Assembly: GCA_021740785.1 (NCBI GenBank)
Contig: JAIOZI010000018.1
Coordinates: 1-64,000 of the forward strand
Direction: 5' to 3'
DNA length: 64,000 bases
Source: Melioribacteraceae bacterium
Lineage (GTDB): Bacteria; Bacteroidota; Ignavibacteria; Ignavibacteriales; Melioribacteraceae
Shown: positions 9,267 through 18,273 of the stretch, piece after piece
Layout: every line of letters begins with the position of its first letter
Numbering within the stretch: the stretch's first letter is position 1
The notes under the pieces: generated by a model
What the model saw: only the letters and a program-made list of their open reading frames with translations
Told to the model about the DNA's origin: nothing
Database searches by the model: none
Position numbers and translations under genes: made by a program

Positions 9267-10556
9267 ATGAAATTAAAATTTCTTTCTTCAGTGATAATAA
9301 TTTTTGCAGTTGTACTCATGACCGGATGCGGAAACAGTAGATCGGATAAAAATACGCTTACTTATTGGAGCTCTAATAACAGTTATGAAATCAAGTTTGC
9401 CGATTATATCACAAAAAAGTGGAATAGTAACGACTCGGTTAAAATATCGTTTCAACCTGTTCCTGAAGGGCAGTCGAGTGAGGAAGTAATCTTAGCTGCT
9501 GTAGTCGGAGAAACAACTCCCGATATATATTCAAACATGTGGCAGGGTGATGTTGAAGTATATGCAGATGCGGGAATTCTTGTACCGTTGGATACACTAG
9601 ACGGCTTCATGGAATTTATTTACGACCGATGTGACAGTTTGGTTGTTGAAGAGATTACTTCAGCGGACGGACACATTTATCAAATCCCCTGGAAAATAAA
9701 TCCTATCATGTTAATTTATAATGAGAGTATAATTGAAAATCTTCAACTCGATACCGTACCGGGAACCTATTCACAGTTTACAGATGCGGCTGAAAAATTT
9801 AAGAAAGACATCGACGGCGATGGATACATAGATCGATGGTTCGGATATGCAGAAGTTCAGGTAACCTGGTGGCAGAGATTTTTCGATTTTTACCCTTTAT
9901 ACTTAGCCGCTACCGGTGGAGGTAAATTAATCGAAAATAACCAGGCTGCATTCAATAACGAACATGCAATTGCAGTTTTCAGGTTTTTAAGAAATTTGTA
10001 TGCGAATAAGTATTTCGCAATGGAACGATTATCAGCCAGGCAGGATGTTTTTCTCTCCGGTACTATAGCAACAAGGTTTACCGGTCCGTGGGAAATTTCT
10101 CATTCGGAAAAATATAAACCGGAAGGTTTCAATTATAATTTCAATCACATCCCGGTTCCGGATGATCATGTGGGACCGATTTACACCTATGCCGATCCAA
10201 AAAACATAGTAATTTTTAATACTTGTAAACATCCCGAAACAGCCTGGAAATTTTTAAAAGAAATGATAAACGAAAAAAACGATCTAAAGTTATTGGAAAT
10301 AAGTAATCAACTGCCAAGAAGAAAAGAAATAGATGTTAACCCATTATTCTCAGAATATTTTAAAGCTAATCCAAAGATGAAAAAATTTGCCGCTCAAGCT
10401 AAATATGTTAAAGGAACAGACGCAAGCCCGGTATTAAAAGAAGTTTTTGATTTAATCTCGCAGCAGTATGAATCTTGTGTGGTCTATAGAATGAAATCTC
10501 CGGAGCAGGCAATTCAAGATGCGGCTGATGCGGTTAACTTATTATTTCTTGAATAG
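9267..10556 (+). CDS. Sugar ABC transporter substrate-binding lipoprotein
   Basis: 429 aa from ATG 9267. This start is chosen because the signal peptide then begins properly (MKLKFLSSVIIIFAVVLMTGCG) with the lipobox LMTGC. The mature part is a family 1 extracellular solute-binding protein: LTYWSSNNSYEIKFADYI, TPDIYSNMWQGDVEVYADAGILVPLD, a Ca-loop-like DIDGDGYIDRWFG segment, and RFTGPWEIS. It binds sugars in the periplasm for the two permeases encoded immediately downstream. The locus enzymes (GH130, GH2) suggest mannose-containing oligosaccharides. The ATPase is not adjacent; the MsmX-like gene at 23963 is the best candidate. Confidence 0.9.
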   Translation: MKLKFLSSVIIIFAVVLMTGCGNSRSDKNTLTYWSSNNSYEIKFADYITKKWNSNDSVKISFQPVPEGQSSEEVILAAVVGETTPDIYSNMWQGDVEVYADAGILVPLDTLDGFMEFIYDRCDSLVVEEITSADGHIYQIPWKINPIMLIYNESIIENLQLDTVPGTYSQFTDAAEKFKKDIDGDGYIDRWFGYAEVQVTWWQRFFDFYPLYLAATGGGKLIENNQAAFNNEHAIAVFRFLRNLYANKYFAMERLSARQDVFLSGTIATRFTGPWEISHSEKYKPEGFNYNFNHIPVPDDHVGPIYTYADPKNIVIFNTCKHPETAWKFLKEMINEKNDLKLLEISNQLPRRKEIDVNPLFSEYFKANPKMKKFAAQAKYVKGTDASPVLKEVFDLISQQYESCVVYRMKSPEQAIQDAADAVNLLFLE

Positions 10557-10561
10557 GAAAA

Positions 10562-11422
10562 ATGAAATTTAATAATAAAATAACGCCTTATTTATTAGTC
10601 TCTCCATATATCATTCACTTCCTTGTGTTTGTGGCTTTTCCTGTTGTGTTTTCGATTGTCTTAACGTTTCACAAATGGAATATCATCTCCCCGATGGAAT
10701 ACACCGGGTTGAGCAATTATATCAGGTTATTTAAGGATGCTGTATTTTTACAATCGTTGATAAATACACTTATCTTTTTAGTAATACACATTCCTTTGCA
10801 AATTATCGTCGCCCTTTTTCTTGCTGAAGTTTTGAATCAAAAAATTAAGTTCAGGGGATTTTTTAGAGCTGCTTTTTTTCTTCCTGTTATTGTTTCGGGC
10901 GTAGTTGTTACAATTCTATGGCAGCAGCTTTACGGATTTGATACGGGGCTGTTAAATAGAATTCTCGTTTCAATCGGATTGGACAAAATAGGCTGGCTGA
11001 CCGACCCAAACGTAGCAATGCCTTCGATTGCATTGATGGCTACTTGGAAAAATGTTGGATTATACATAGTACTTTTTCTAGTTGGTTTACAAACTGTGCC
11101 GGAACAATATTATGAAGCCGCTGATATGGAGGGTGCATCTAAATGGCAGAAGTTTTTTAAGATAACACTTCCTATGATCAACCCAACAATTTTTATGGTA
11201 GTTATACTTTCTACAATCGGCGGGTTTTCCTTGTTTATTGAACCTTACATAATGACGGGGGGAGGACCTCTTAACAGTACAATTTCCGCCGTGTTGTATA
11301 TATATAAACAGGGCTTCTTCTATTATCACATGGGCTATTCGGCTACATTAGGATTTTTCTTCGCCTTGATAATATTGTTGGTTATTGTCATTCAAAAAAG
11401 ATTTGTTGAGCGTGATATTTGA
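10562..11422 (+). CDS. Sugar ABC transporter permease, MalF/UgpA type
   Basis: 286 aa with six predicted membrane helices beginning with PYLLVSPYIIHFLVFVAFPV. The EAA loop that docks the ATPase is clear: EQYYEAADMEGASKWQKFF followed by KITLPMINPT. AGGA lies just upstream of the ATG, overlapping the end of the binding-protein gene. The TGA stop overlaps the TTG start of the second permease (TTGA), as is usual for MalF-MalG-type pairs. It forms the inner-membrane channel of the oligosaccharide importer. Confidence 0.93.
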   Translation: MKFNNKITPYLLVSPYIIHFLVFVAFPVVFSIVLTFHKWNIISPMEYTGLSNYIRLFKDAVFLQSLINTLIFLVIHIPLQIIVALFLAEVLNQKIKFRGFFRAAFFLPVIVSGVVVTILWQQLYGFDTGLLNRILVSIGLDKIGWLTDPNVAMPSIALMATWKNVGLYIVLFLVGLQTVPEQYYEAADMEGASKWQKFFKITLPMINPTIFMVVILSTIGGFSLFIEPYIMTGGGPLNSTISAVLYIYKQGFFYYHMGYSATLGFFFALIILLVIVIQKRFVERDI

Positions 11423-12237
11423 AAATTATCAAAAGAATATTATTCTATTTATTTCTCTTTACGGGAGCCTTGATATTTATTTATCCTTTCTACTGGATGG
11501 TTGCGGCTTCGTTTGCGCCGGAAAATGAAATTGCCAATTTAACCTTACTGCCGTCATCTTTTTCATTGAGCAGTTATTCTCAGATGTTCGAAAAAATTCC
11601 TATCGGCAGATCATTGATCAACAGTTTGATTGTTTCATCTTCTGTAACAATCGGAGTGCTTGTATTCGGTTCTATGATTGGATATGCCCTCTCGAGACTT
11701 GAATTTAAAGGAAGGAATTTAATTTTTTACATAATCATTTTTACGATGACACTCCCTTTTCAAATAACATTAATTCCTCAATACATTATTATGGTAAAGT
11801 TCGGCTGGGTTGATACATACCTCGCACTGATAGTTCCGTATTTCATAAATGCACTGGGAATAATAATGTTCCGGCAGTATTTCAAATCAATTCCACAGAG
11901 CTTAATCGATGCAGCAAAACTCGACGGCTGCAGTGAGATACAAATTATTTTCAAAATTTTGTGGCCTAATTCAATTCCGGCTCTTGTTACTATCGGAATA
12001 ATAACATTTATGGCTTCATGGAATGAAGTGCTCTGGCCATTGATTGTAATCAGAGATGAAAGTTTAATGACAATGCCGCAATTAATTACCCTTTTTGCAG
12101 TAGGCGGAAGAGCAGAATCTCAATTGGGAGTTAAACTGGCTTCGGCAGTTCTTCTCGCTCTTCCAATTATAATTGCATATATCTTCTTCCAAAAATATTT
12201 TATTCAAAGTATGGCTAGCAGCGGTATAAAGGAATAA
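11419..12237 (+). CDS. Sugar ABC transporter permease, MalG/UgpE type
   Basis: 272 aa starting at a TTG codon that overlaps the previous stop by 4 nt. The N-terminus is IKRILFYLFLFTGALIFIYPFYWM, followed by further helices and the EAA motif IPQSLIDAAKLDGCSEIQI ... LPNSIPAL-type (here LWPNSIPAL). The MASWNEVLWPL segment is typical of the MalG side. It is the second half of the membrane channel for the binding protein at 9267-10556. Confidence 0.93.
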   Translation: MKIIKRILFYLFLFTGALIFIYPFYWMVAASFAPENEIANLTLLPSSFSLSSYSQMFEKIPIGRSLINSLIVSSSVTIGVLVFGSMIGYALSRLEFKGRNLIFYIIIFTMTLPFQITLIPQYIIMVKFGWVDTYLALIVPYFINALGIIMFRQYFKSIPQSLIDAAKLDGCSEIQIIFKILWPNSIPALVTIGIITFMASWNEVLWPLIVIRDESLMTMPQLITLFAVGGRAESQLGVKLASAVLLALPIIIAYIFFQKYFIQSMASSGIKE

Positions 12238-12240
12238 ACA

Positions 12241-13557
12241 ATGAGAGCAGAGAAACTAAATTTATTTTTGAGACCGGATCCGAAAAAAGTAGTACTTCTA
12301 TTCTTTAAAATGAATAAAGGTAGATCGATAAGGATACTTGAAAGAATACAATCGCTCAGTGAAACTGAAGTGGAAAAAAGTGTTGAAAAGATATTCGATG
12401 AATTTTCTTTGAGACACAAAAATTTCGAAGCGAAATTACAGTTACATTATAAGAAGGTTAAAAAATATATACGTTCGACTGAAAGCCTTTCGGAAAGAAA
12501 AAAAATGTTGATCGGAGCATATTTTTCGAAAGAATACTCAATAGAATCAGCAGCGTTGTTTAATCCTTCAATTGTTCCTCATCCTGATCAATCGGGTACA
12601 GCCAAAGGAGAATTGAAATTTGTAATGAGTTTAAGAGCCACCGGGGAAGGTCATGTTTCATCAATTGAATTTAGAGAAGGGATCGTTTCGGCGGAAGGTG
12701 ATGTAAAGTTCATCAATGAATCGATCTACAAAACTTTAGCTGATAAAAAAGTTTACTCGATGAAAAAACTAAAGAATAAAAAATCAGCGGTTAGTAATCT
12801 ATCCAAGAATGAACTAAACAAAATTCGTAAGGCAAATTATACCTGTAGTTTCGAAGATGATTCAGTGATAAGCGAAAGAGTTCTTTTCCCTAATTCCAAA
12901 GCTGAGTTAATGGGATTAGAAGACGCCAGGTTTGTGAAGTTCGTTAACAACGGTGATGTGAAATATTATGCAACATATACGGCGTACAACGGCAAAACAT
13001 TCAGAACACAAATCATTGAGACGAATGATTTTAAAAATTTTGACATAGGAACTTTGCATGGCAAAATGATAAAAGACAAAGGGATGGCAATATTTCCGCG
13101 AAAAGTAAACGGCAAATATTTTATAACATCGCGTCAAGACGGAGAAAACATATACATAATGAAATCCGAGGATTTATTCCGGTGGAAGAAAGCAGAAACA
13201 TTATTAACACCTTCCCGGTGGTGGGGATTTATTCAAATTGGAAATTGCGGTTCTCCAATTGAAACGGAGAAAGGCTGGGTTCTTTTCACGCATGAAGTTG
13301 GTCCTTTGCGAAATTATGTTATAAGCGCAATACTTCTTGATCTTGAAAATCCGTATAAAATAATCGGAAAATTAAACGAACCGCTTATTGAACCTAGCGA
13401 TGATGAACGAGAAGGTTACGTGCCCAATGTTGTCTATTCGTGCGGATCGCTTCTTCATAACAATAACTTTATAATTCCCTATGCCATGTCTGATTCCGCA
13501 TGCGGTTTTGCAAGGATTGATAAAAACAAATTGCTAAATAAATTTTCTGAAATATAA
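12241..13557 (+). CDS. GH130 glycosidase, hydrolase-like (possible beta-1,2-mannosidase)
   Basis: 438 aa. A helical N-terminal extension (~1-100) precedes a five-bladed propeller of family GH130. The conserved acid motif is GLEDARF (Asp228). Where phosphorylases carry a His-Gly used in phosphate binding, this protein has THEVG (Glu352), and a second acidic cluster EREGY (Glu389/Glu391) follows ~39 residues later. From family knowledge, GH130 members with two Glu in place of phosphate ligands are hydrolases acting on beta-1,2-mannosides. It is spaced 3 bp behind the permease gene with AAGGA upstream. The product is likely intracellular, as no signal peptide is visible. Hydrolase versus phosphorylase is an inference from these residues. 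Confidence 0.8.
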   Translation: MRAEKLNLFLRPDPKKVVLLFFKMNKGRSIRILERIQSLSETEVEKSVEKIFDEFSLRHKNFEAKLQLHYKKVKKYIRSTESLSERKKMLIGAYFSKEYSIESAALFNPSIVPHPDQSGTAKGELKFVMSLRATGEGHVSSIEFREGIVSAEGDVKFINESIYKTLADKKVYSMKKLKNKKSAVSNLSKNELNKIRKANYTCSFEDDSVISERVLFPNSKAELMGLEDARFVKFVNNGDVKYYATYTAYNGKTFRTQIIETNDFKNFDIGTLHGKMIKDKGMAIFPRKVNGKYFITSRQDGENIYIMKSEDLFRWKKAETLLTPSRWWGFIQIGNCGSPIETEKGWVLFTHEVGPLRNYVISAILLDLENPYKIIGKLNEPLIEPSDDEREGYVPNVVYSCGSLLHNNNFIIPYAMSDSACGFARIDKNKLLNKFSEI

Positions 13558-13581
13558 ACTAATAATTAAACCAGGTAAAAT

Positions 13582-14484
13582 ATGGAAATCACACGAAGTA
13601 AAAATAATCCACTAATTACAAAAGAGGATGTTCCATTTAGAGTTAATAGCATTTTTAATCCCGGAGCAGTTAAAATAAACGATACTTATTTACTTTTATG
13701 TAGAGTTGAATTACCAACCGGCAGATCATCATTGGTGATAGCTGAAAGTAGGAACGGATATGATTTTAAAATAAACGATGAACTATTTTTAACACCCGAT
13801 CATCATACCAAATGTTATAAATACGTCGAGTGGGGAATTGAAGACGCAAGGATTACACCTATTGACGGTAAATATTTTATAACCTATACAGGTTATTCAA
13901 AATATATGCCGTTGATTGTTTTGGCTGAGACAAGTGATTTTAAGGATGTAAAGATTCATGGACCGATTTCGGAATCGTCAAACAAAGACTGTTCACTTTT
14001 CCCGGAAAAAATTAACGGGTATTATTGGAAAGTTGACAGACCATCTGCCGAACATAGAAAAGATATTTGGATTAACCGAAGCCCGGATTTGATTCATTGG
14101 GGCAGGCATCAAGTATTGATGAATCCTGAGGAAGGAAGCTGGGAGCAAGATAAAATAGGCGCTTCGAGCAACCCGGTTAAAACAGATAAAGGTTGGTTAA
14201 TGCTTTATCATGGTGTACGCGGTTTTGGTATTACTTCTATCTATAAACTGGGTGTTTTACTTCTTGATTTAAACGAACCATGGAAAGTTATTGGTAAAAG
14301 TAAAGAGCCGATACTATCTCCCGATGAAGAGTATGAGAGAATCGGAGATGTTAATAATGTTGTTTTCTCAACCGGTTGGATCTTTGAAGACAACGGAAAT
14401 GTGAAAATTTATTACAGTGGAGCGGATATGAATATTTGTCTGGCAGAAACTACAGTTGAAGATTTATTATCGGTGTGTAAATGA
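13582..14484 (+). CDS. GH130 mannoside phosphorylase-like enzyme
   Basis: 300 aa, the compact length typical of GH130 phosphorylases that use phosphate to cleave beta-mannosidic bonds and release mannose 1-phosphate. Visible family motifs: FNPGAVKINDTYLLLCRVE, WGIEDARI with the expected catalytic Asp88, QDKIGASSNPVKTDKGWLMLYHGVRG with His210, and GDVNNVVFSTG near the end. The His-Gly pair and the Lys of DKIG match the phosphate-binding set, unlike the paralogue just upstream. It is cytoplasmic and sits in the operon between the first GH130 gene and a lipoprotein gene (4-nt ATGA overlap). Linkage specificity (beta-1,4-mannan versus mannosyl-glucose or N-glycan core) cannot be read from the sequence. 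Confidence 0.88.
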   Translation: MEITRSKNNPLITKEDVPFRVNSIFNPGAVKINDTYLLLCRVELPTGRSSLVIAESRNGYDFKINDELFLTPDHHTKCYKYVEWGIEDARITPIDGKYFITYTGYSKYMPLIVLAETSDFKDVKIHGPISESSNKDCSLFPEKINGYYWKVDRPSAEHRKDIWINRSPDLIHWGRHQVLMNPEEGSWEQDKIGASSNPVKTDKGWLMLYHGVRGFGITSIYKLGVLLLDLNEPWKVIGKSKEPILSPDEEYERIGDVNNVVFSTGWIFEDNGNVKIYYSGADMNICLAETTVEDLLSVCK

Positions 14485-15761
14485 TAAGCAAAATGCATTT
14501 GAAAACTATTTTGGTGATTCCATTTGTTTTCTTATTTCTCTTCGGATGCAATGAAGAAAATGAATTAGTTGTTAATACTGATCATCTCGATTTTCTTTAC
14601 GAGGAAATATCCGTCGATAGTATCGATATGGCAATTGTTCATATATATAGTAACTACCCGGAATATAATTATATCGGTGACGATGACGAAGGGATTGCTT
14701 GCGTTGATGATGCGGCTAGAGCAGCAGTATTTTACTTATTTGATTGGCAATTAAACAAGCAAATGGAAAGCATAAATAAAAACAAGCAATTGATTGAGTT
14801 TGTTCTGTACATGCAGGCTGAAAACGGGTATTTCTATAATTTTATATGGGAGGATTATTCAATCAATAAAGATTTCAGGACGAGCATTGCCGAAGCGAAT
14901 TGGTGGTCGTGGAGAGCGCTGTGGGTTCTGTCTGAATCATATAATTACTACCGGCAAAACGATTCTTTGTTTGCAGCAAGAATTTGGAATAGCATTGAAC
15001 GACTGATTAAATCAGTTAAAGAAGAAATTCCCACTGAATACAATTATGAAAAATTTGCAGGAATTGATATTCCGGCATGGCTGCCTGGAAAGTATGCTTC
15101 CGATCAATCTGCTTTATTATTAATGGGATTAACCGGTTACTATAAACTGAGCGAAGATCAGTCAATATTGAATTATATGAAAAAACTATCGGAAGGTATT
15201 ATGTCTATGCAGGTTAACGATGAAACGTTTGAATACAACGGTGCATTTATAAGCTGGCAAAATTTGTGGCATGCATGGGGTAATTTGCAATCGTATGCTT
15301 TATTAAATGCCCACCAGGTATTAAATGATTCTGAACTTATAGCATCGGCACTAACGGAACTCGATAATTATTATCCGGCGCTTATTTCAGAAAATTATCT
15401 TAACTCGTTCACAATCGAAATTGTAGATAGCAATTCACGTTTACATCAAAAAGAGAAATATTCGCAAATAGCTTATAACATTAGACCAATGGTTTTCGCA
15501 CTGTTGAAGGCTCATCAGATTACAGGCAATGAGGAATATGCTAAAAATGCAGCGCTTGCTGCAAAATGGCTTACAGGAAGAAATGTATTAAATACAAAAC
15601 TGTATGACGAAGAAACGGGCAGAGTATTTGACGGGATTAATTCTGAAGTGGAACTTAACAGAAATTCAGGGGCCGAATCTACAATCGAAGGACTGCTCAC
15701 ACTAATTAAAATCAAAGAGAATGAAACAGCGTTGAAATATTTTTTATCGGCGGATGATTAA
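14481..15761 (+). CDS. Lipoprotein with alpha/alpha-toroid (six-hairpin glycosidase-like) fold, unknown specificity
   Basis: 426 aa. A lipoprotein signal with FLFLFGC lipobox (Cys23) is followed by helical repeats rich in aromatic and acidic residues: DDDEGIACVDDAARAAVFYL, IAEANWWSWRALWVLSESY, DQSALLLMGLTGYY, WHAWGNLQSYALLNA, and KNAALAAKWLTGRNV. The pattern and length fit an (alpha/alpha)6 barrel as found in many glycoside hydrolases and lyases, but no single GH family was recognised. The ATGA overlap with the GH130 phosphorylase gene argues for coordinated production, perhaps trimming oligosaccharides in the periplasm. Confidence 0.6.
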   Translation: MISKMHLKTILVIPFVFLFLFGCNEENELVVNTDHLDFLYEEISVDSIDMAIVHIYSNYPEYNYIGDDDEGIACVDDAARAAVFYLFDWQLNKQMESINKNKQLIEFVLYMQAENGYFYNFIWEDYSINKDFRTSIAEANWWSWRALWVLSESYNYYRQNDSLFAARIWNSIERLIKSVKEEIPTEYNYEKFAGIDIPAWLPGKYASDQSALLLMGLTGYYKLSEDQSILNYMKKLSEGIMSMQVNDETFEYNGAFISWQNLWHAWGNLQSYALLNAHQVLNDSELIASALTELDNYYPALISENYLNSFTIEIVDSNSRLHQKEKYSQIAYNIRPMVFALLKAHQITGNEEYAKNAALAAKWLTGRNVLNTKLYDEETGRVFDGINSEVELNRNSGAESTIEGLLTLIKIKENETALKYFLSADD

Positions 15762-15818
15762 AACCTTCTCACAATTTATCGTTCGGTAAACTTTTAATGG
15801 CTTTTATGCGTAAGGATT

Positions 15819-18272
15819 ATGGAAAAGAAAATACAAATACTACATGACAATTGGAAATTTTCCCTTTCAAAAAAATCAAGAGGACTTAAAAGTATTCCAA
15901 ACAGAATTATTAAACCTGGAGAATGGTTTGACGCTTTTGTGCCGGGAACAATTCATACCGACTTGCTTAGGAACGGAATTATTGATGATCCCTACTATAG
16001 TGATAATGAATCAAGATTGGAATGGATCGCTAAAAATGATTGGGTATATAAAACCGAATTTGATATCAACGACGCAAATAAAAAATACAATTTAATTTTC
16101 GACGGAATTGACACAGTTGCCGACATATTTCTGAATGGGAAGAAAATTCATTTTTGTGAGAATATGTTTCTCCGGCATAAAATTTCAATTGGCAGGTATT
16201 TGGTAAAGGGCAAAAATGAACTAACAGTATATTTCTTTTCTCCCGTCAGATATTCAATCAAAAAGGAAAAGCACTACGGAAAAATTCCGGTCGAATTGAA
16301 TTCATACAGGGCTTATATACGAAAGGCGCAGTATTCGTTTGGTTGGGATTGGGGACCTTCTTTTCCAACTTCCGGGATCTGGAAAAATGTTTATTTGGAA
16401 ACGCCGGCATCTGCAGAAATAGTCTCATTTGGATTCAGCACATTAAAAATTACGAAGTCGAAAGCTAGAGTTAAAGTAACAGCTAAAATCAGAAGTAAAA
16501 AGAAAAATAGAAACAGATTGGCTGTTAAGTTAGGAGAGGTTGAGAAGCAAGTTAAAATTTACGGTGACGGTGATTATAACTGTGAGTTGTCTGTCCACAA
16601 TCCTAAACTATGGTTTCCTAAAAGTGAAGGTGAGCCAAATGTATATAATCTTACTTTGATATTGCTGGATGGAAATGATAATGAAATCGATTCAATTAAT
16701 AAAAAAGTTGGGATAAGGACTATTGAATTAATAACTAAAGAGAAGAAAGAAAATACATTTAAACTCCGTATAAACAACAAAGATATTTATGCTAAAGGTG
16801 TAAACTGGATTCCGGCAGATTCGTTTCTTCCTCGTATTGAAAAAGAAAAATATTTAAAGCTGCTTTCCTTTGTACAAAGTGCAAATATGAATATTATTAG
16901 AGTTTGGGGAGGCGGAATTTACGAGAGCGATTATTTTTATGAGCTTTGCGATGAACTTGGCTTACTGGTCTGGCAGGATTTTATGTTTGCATGCGGCGCT
17001 TATCCTGAGCACAAAGAGTTTATTGAAAATGTAAAAAAAGAAGTTGACCAAAATATAACGCGGCTTCAATATCATCCCTCAATAGCGCTTTGGTGCGGCA
17101 ACAATGAAAATGAATGGATTTGGTTCCAGAAGCAGAAGAGCTCGTATAAAGAAATGCCCGGGTATAAAATTTATCATGATATAATTCCATCGATGTTGAA
17201 AAAGTTAGACCCGCTGTGTCCTTATCATCCGTCTTCTCCATTCGGAGAGGATAAAGACCCGAATTCATTTAACTCCGGGAATACGCATCAATGGGGAATA
17301 TGGAGTAACTGGATTGATTATGAAAAGGTTTCTGAAGATAGAAGTTTATTCGTATCGGAATTTGGTTTTCAAGGTCCGGCTAATAAAGGTACGATGGAAA
17401 AAATTATTCCAAGCGAAAATCAATTTCTATTTGATAGGATTTTTGAATTTCATAATAAACAAGTGGAAGGACCTGAGAGAATTTGGAAATTTCTTTCAGC
17501 TCACTTACCGATAACAACAAGCTGGGATGATTACTTCTACCTTGCTCAACTCAACCAAGCATTTGCACTCAAAACCTGTTTAGAACATTGGAGAACGAAC
17601 GGACGAACAAACGGTTCTATAATTTGGCAGTTAAATGACAGTTGGCAGGTAACGAGTTGGTCAATAATTGATTACGAACTAAAACCCAAAATTGCTTATC
17701 ACTTTGTAAAAGAAATACTATCGGCACAAATAATATTCTTTATAAAAAAGAATGATAAAATAATTGCCAAGATTCAAAATCAAGGTGATGCAAAATTTAT
17801 TGGAACTTACAAACTATATTTTATAGATACATACACCGGTCGGATTGAAAAGCAAATATCAAACCCTGTTACTGTTGGTGGAAGTGAAACTATTGATATT
17901 GAATCAATTTCATCCGGTGAATATTTCAGTAATGAGAATTCACTACTTTTTGCCGAGTTAGAGAATGATTCGGGAGAGATAATTTCCTCGAATTATTTTT
18001 CAACGTCTCCATGGAAATATTTGAAAATGCAAATAGCAAACGTATCGTTACAACTCGATGTCAATCCGGGAGTGCAGAGAGTGATTGTATCAACAGATAA
18101 ACCCGCTTTTTTTGTCGACTTATATTCAAAAGGAATTGAATTTGATAAGCGTGGATTCACTGTAATTCCGGGTAAGGAAATCGTTGTAAATATTCTTAAT
18201 AAAGTTGACCACTTAGACCTTGACGATATAAAAATATTTTCACTTAACAAATTTTTAAGTAGATCGAAATAA
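15819..18272 (+). CDS. Beta-mannosidase, GH2 family
   Basis: 817 aa. An N-terminal jelly-roll typical of GH2 mannosidases (VPGTIHTDLLRNGIIDDPYY, DWVYKTEF, GIDTVADIFLNG) is followed by RKAQYSFGWDWGPSFPTSGIW. The TIM-barrel catalytic domain has IIRVWGGGIYESDYFYELCDELGLLVWQDF in sequence. The acid/base is Glu430 in CGNNE and the nucleophile is Glu514 in VSEFGFQ. No signal peptide is seen, so it probably acts in the cytoplasm on imported beta-mannosides and releases mannose from non-reducing ends. AAGGA lies 6-9 nt before the ATG. Only one base separates it from the next gene. Confidence 0.93.
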   Translation: MEKKIQILHDNWKFSLSKKSRGLKSIPNRIIKPGEWFDAFVPGTIHTDLLRNGIIDDPYYSDNESRLEWIAKNDWVYKTEFDINDANKKYNLIFDGIDTVADIFLNGKKIHFCENMFLRHKISIGRYLVKGKNELTVYFFSPVRYSIKKEKHYGKIPVELNSYRAYIRKAQYSFGWDWGPSFPTSGIWKNVYLETPASAEIVSFGFSTLKITKSKARVKVTAKIRSKKKNRNRLAVKLGEVEKQVKIYGDGDYNCELSVHNPKLWFPKSEGEPNVYNLTLILLDGNDNEIDSINKKVGIRTIELITKEKKENTFKLRINNKDIYAKGVNWIPADSFLPRIEKEKYLKLLSFVQSANMNIIRVWGGGIYESDYFYELCDELGLLVWQDFMFACGAYPEHKEFIENVKKEVDQNITRLQYHPSIALWCGNNENEWIWFQKQKSSYKEMPGYKIYHDIIPSMLKKLDPLCPYHPSSPFGEDKDPNSFNSGNTHQWGIWSNWIDYEKVSEDRSLFVSEFGFQGPANKGTMEKIIPSENQFLFDRIFEFHNKQVEGPERIWKFLSAHLPITTSWDDYFYLAQLNQAFALKTCLEHWRTNGRTNGSIIWQLNDSWQVTSWSIIDYELKPKIAYHFVKEILSAQIIFFIKKNDKIIAKIQNQGDAKFIGTYKLYFIDTYTGRIEKQISNPVTVGGSETIDIESISSGEYFSNENSLLFAELENDSGEIISSNYFSTSPWKYLKMQIANVSLQLDVNPGVQRVIVSTDKPAFFVDLYSKGIEFDKRGFTVIPGKEIVVNILNKVDHLDLDDIKIFSLNKFLSRSK

Positions 18273-18273
18273 A

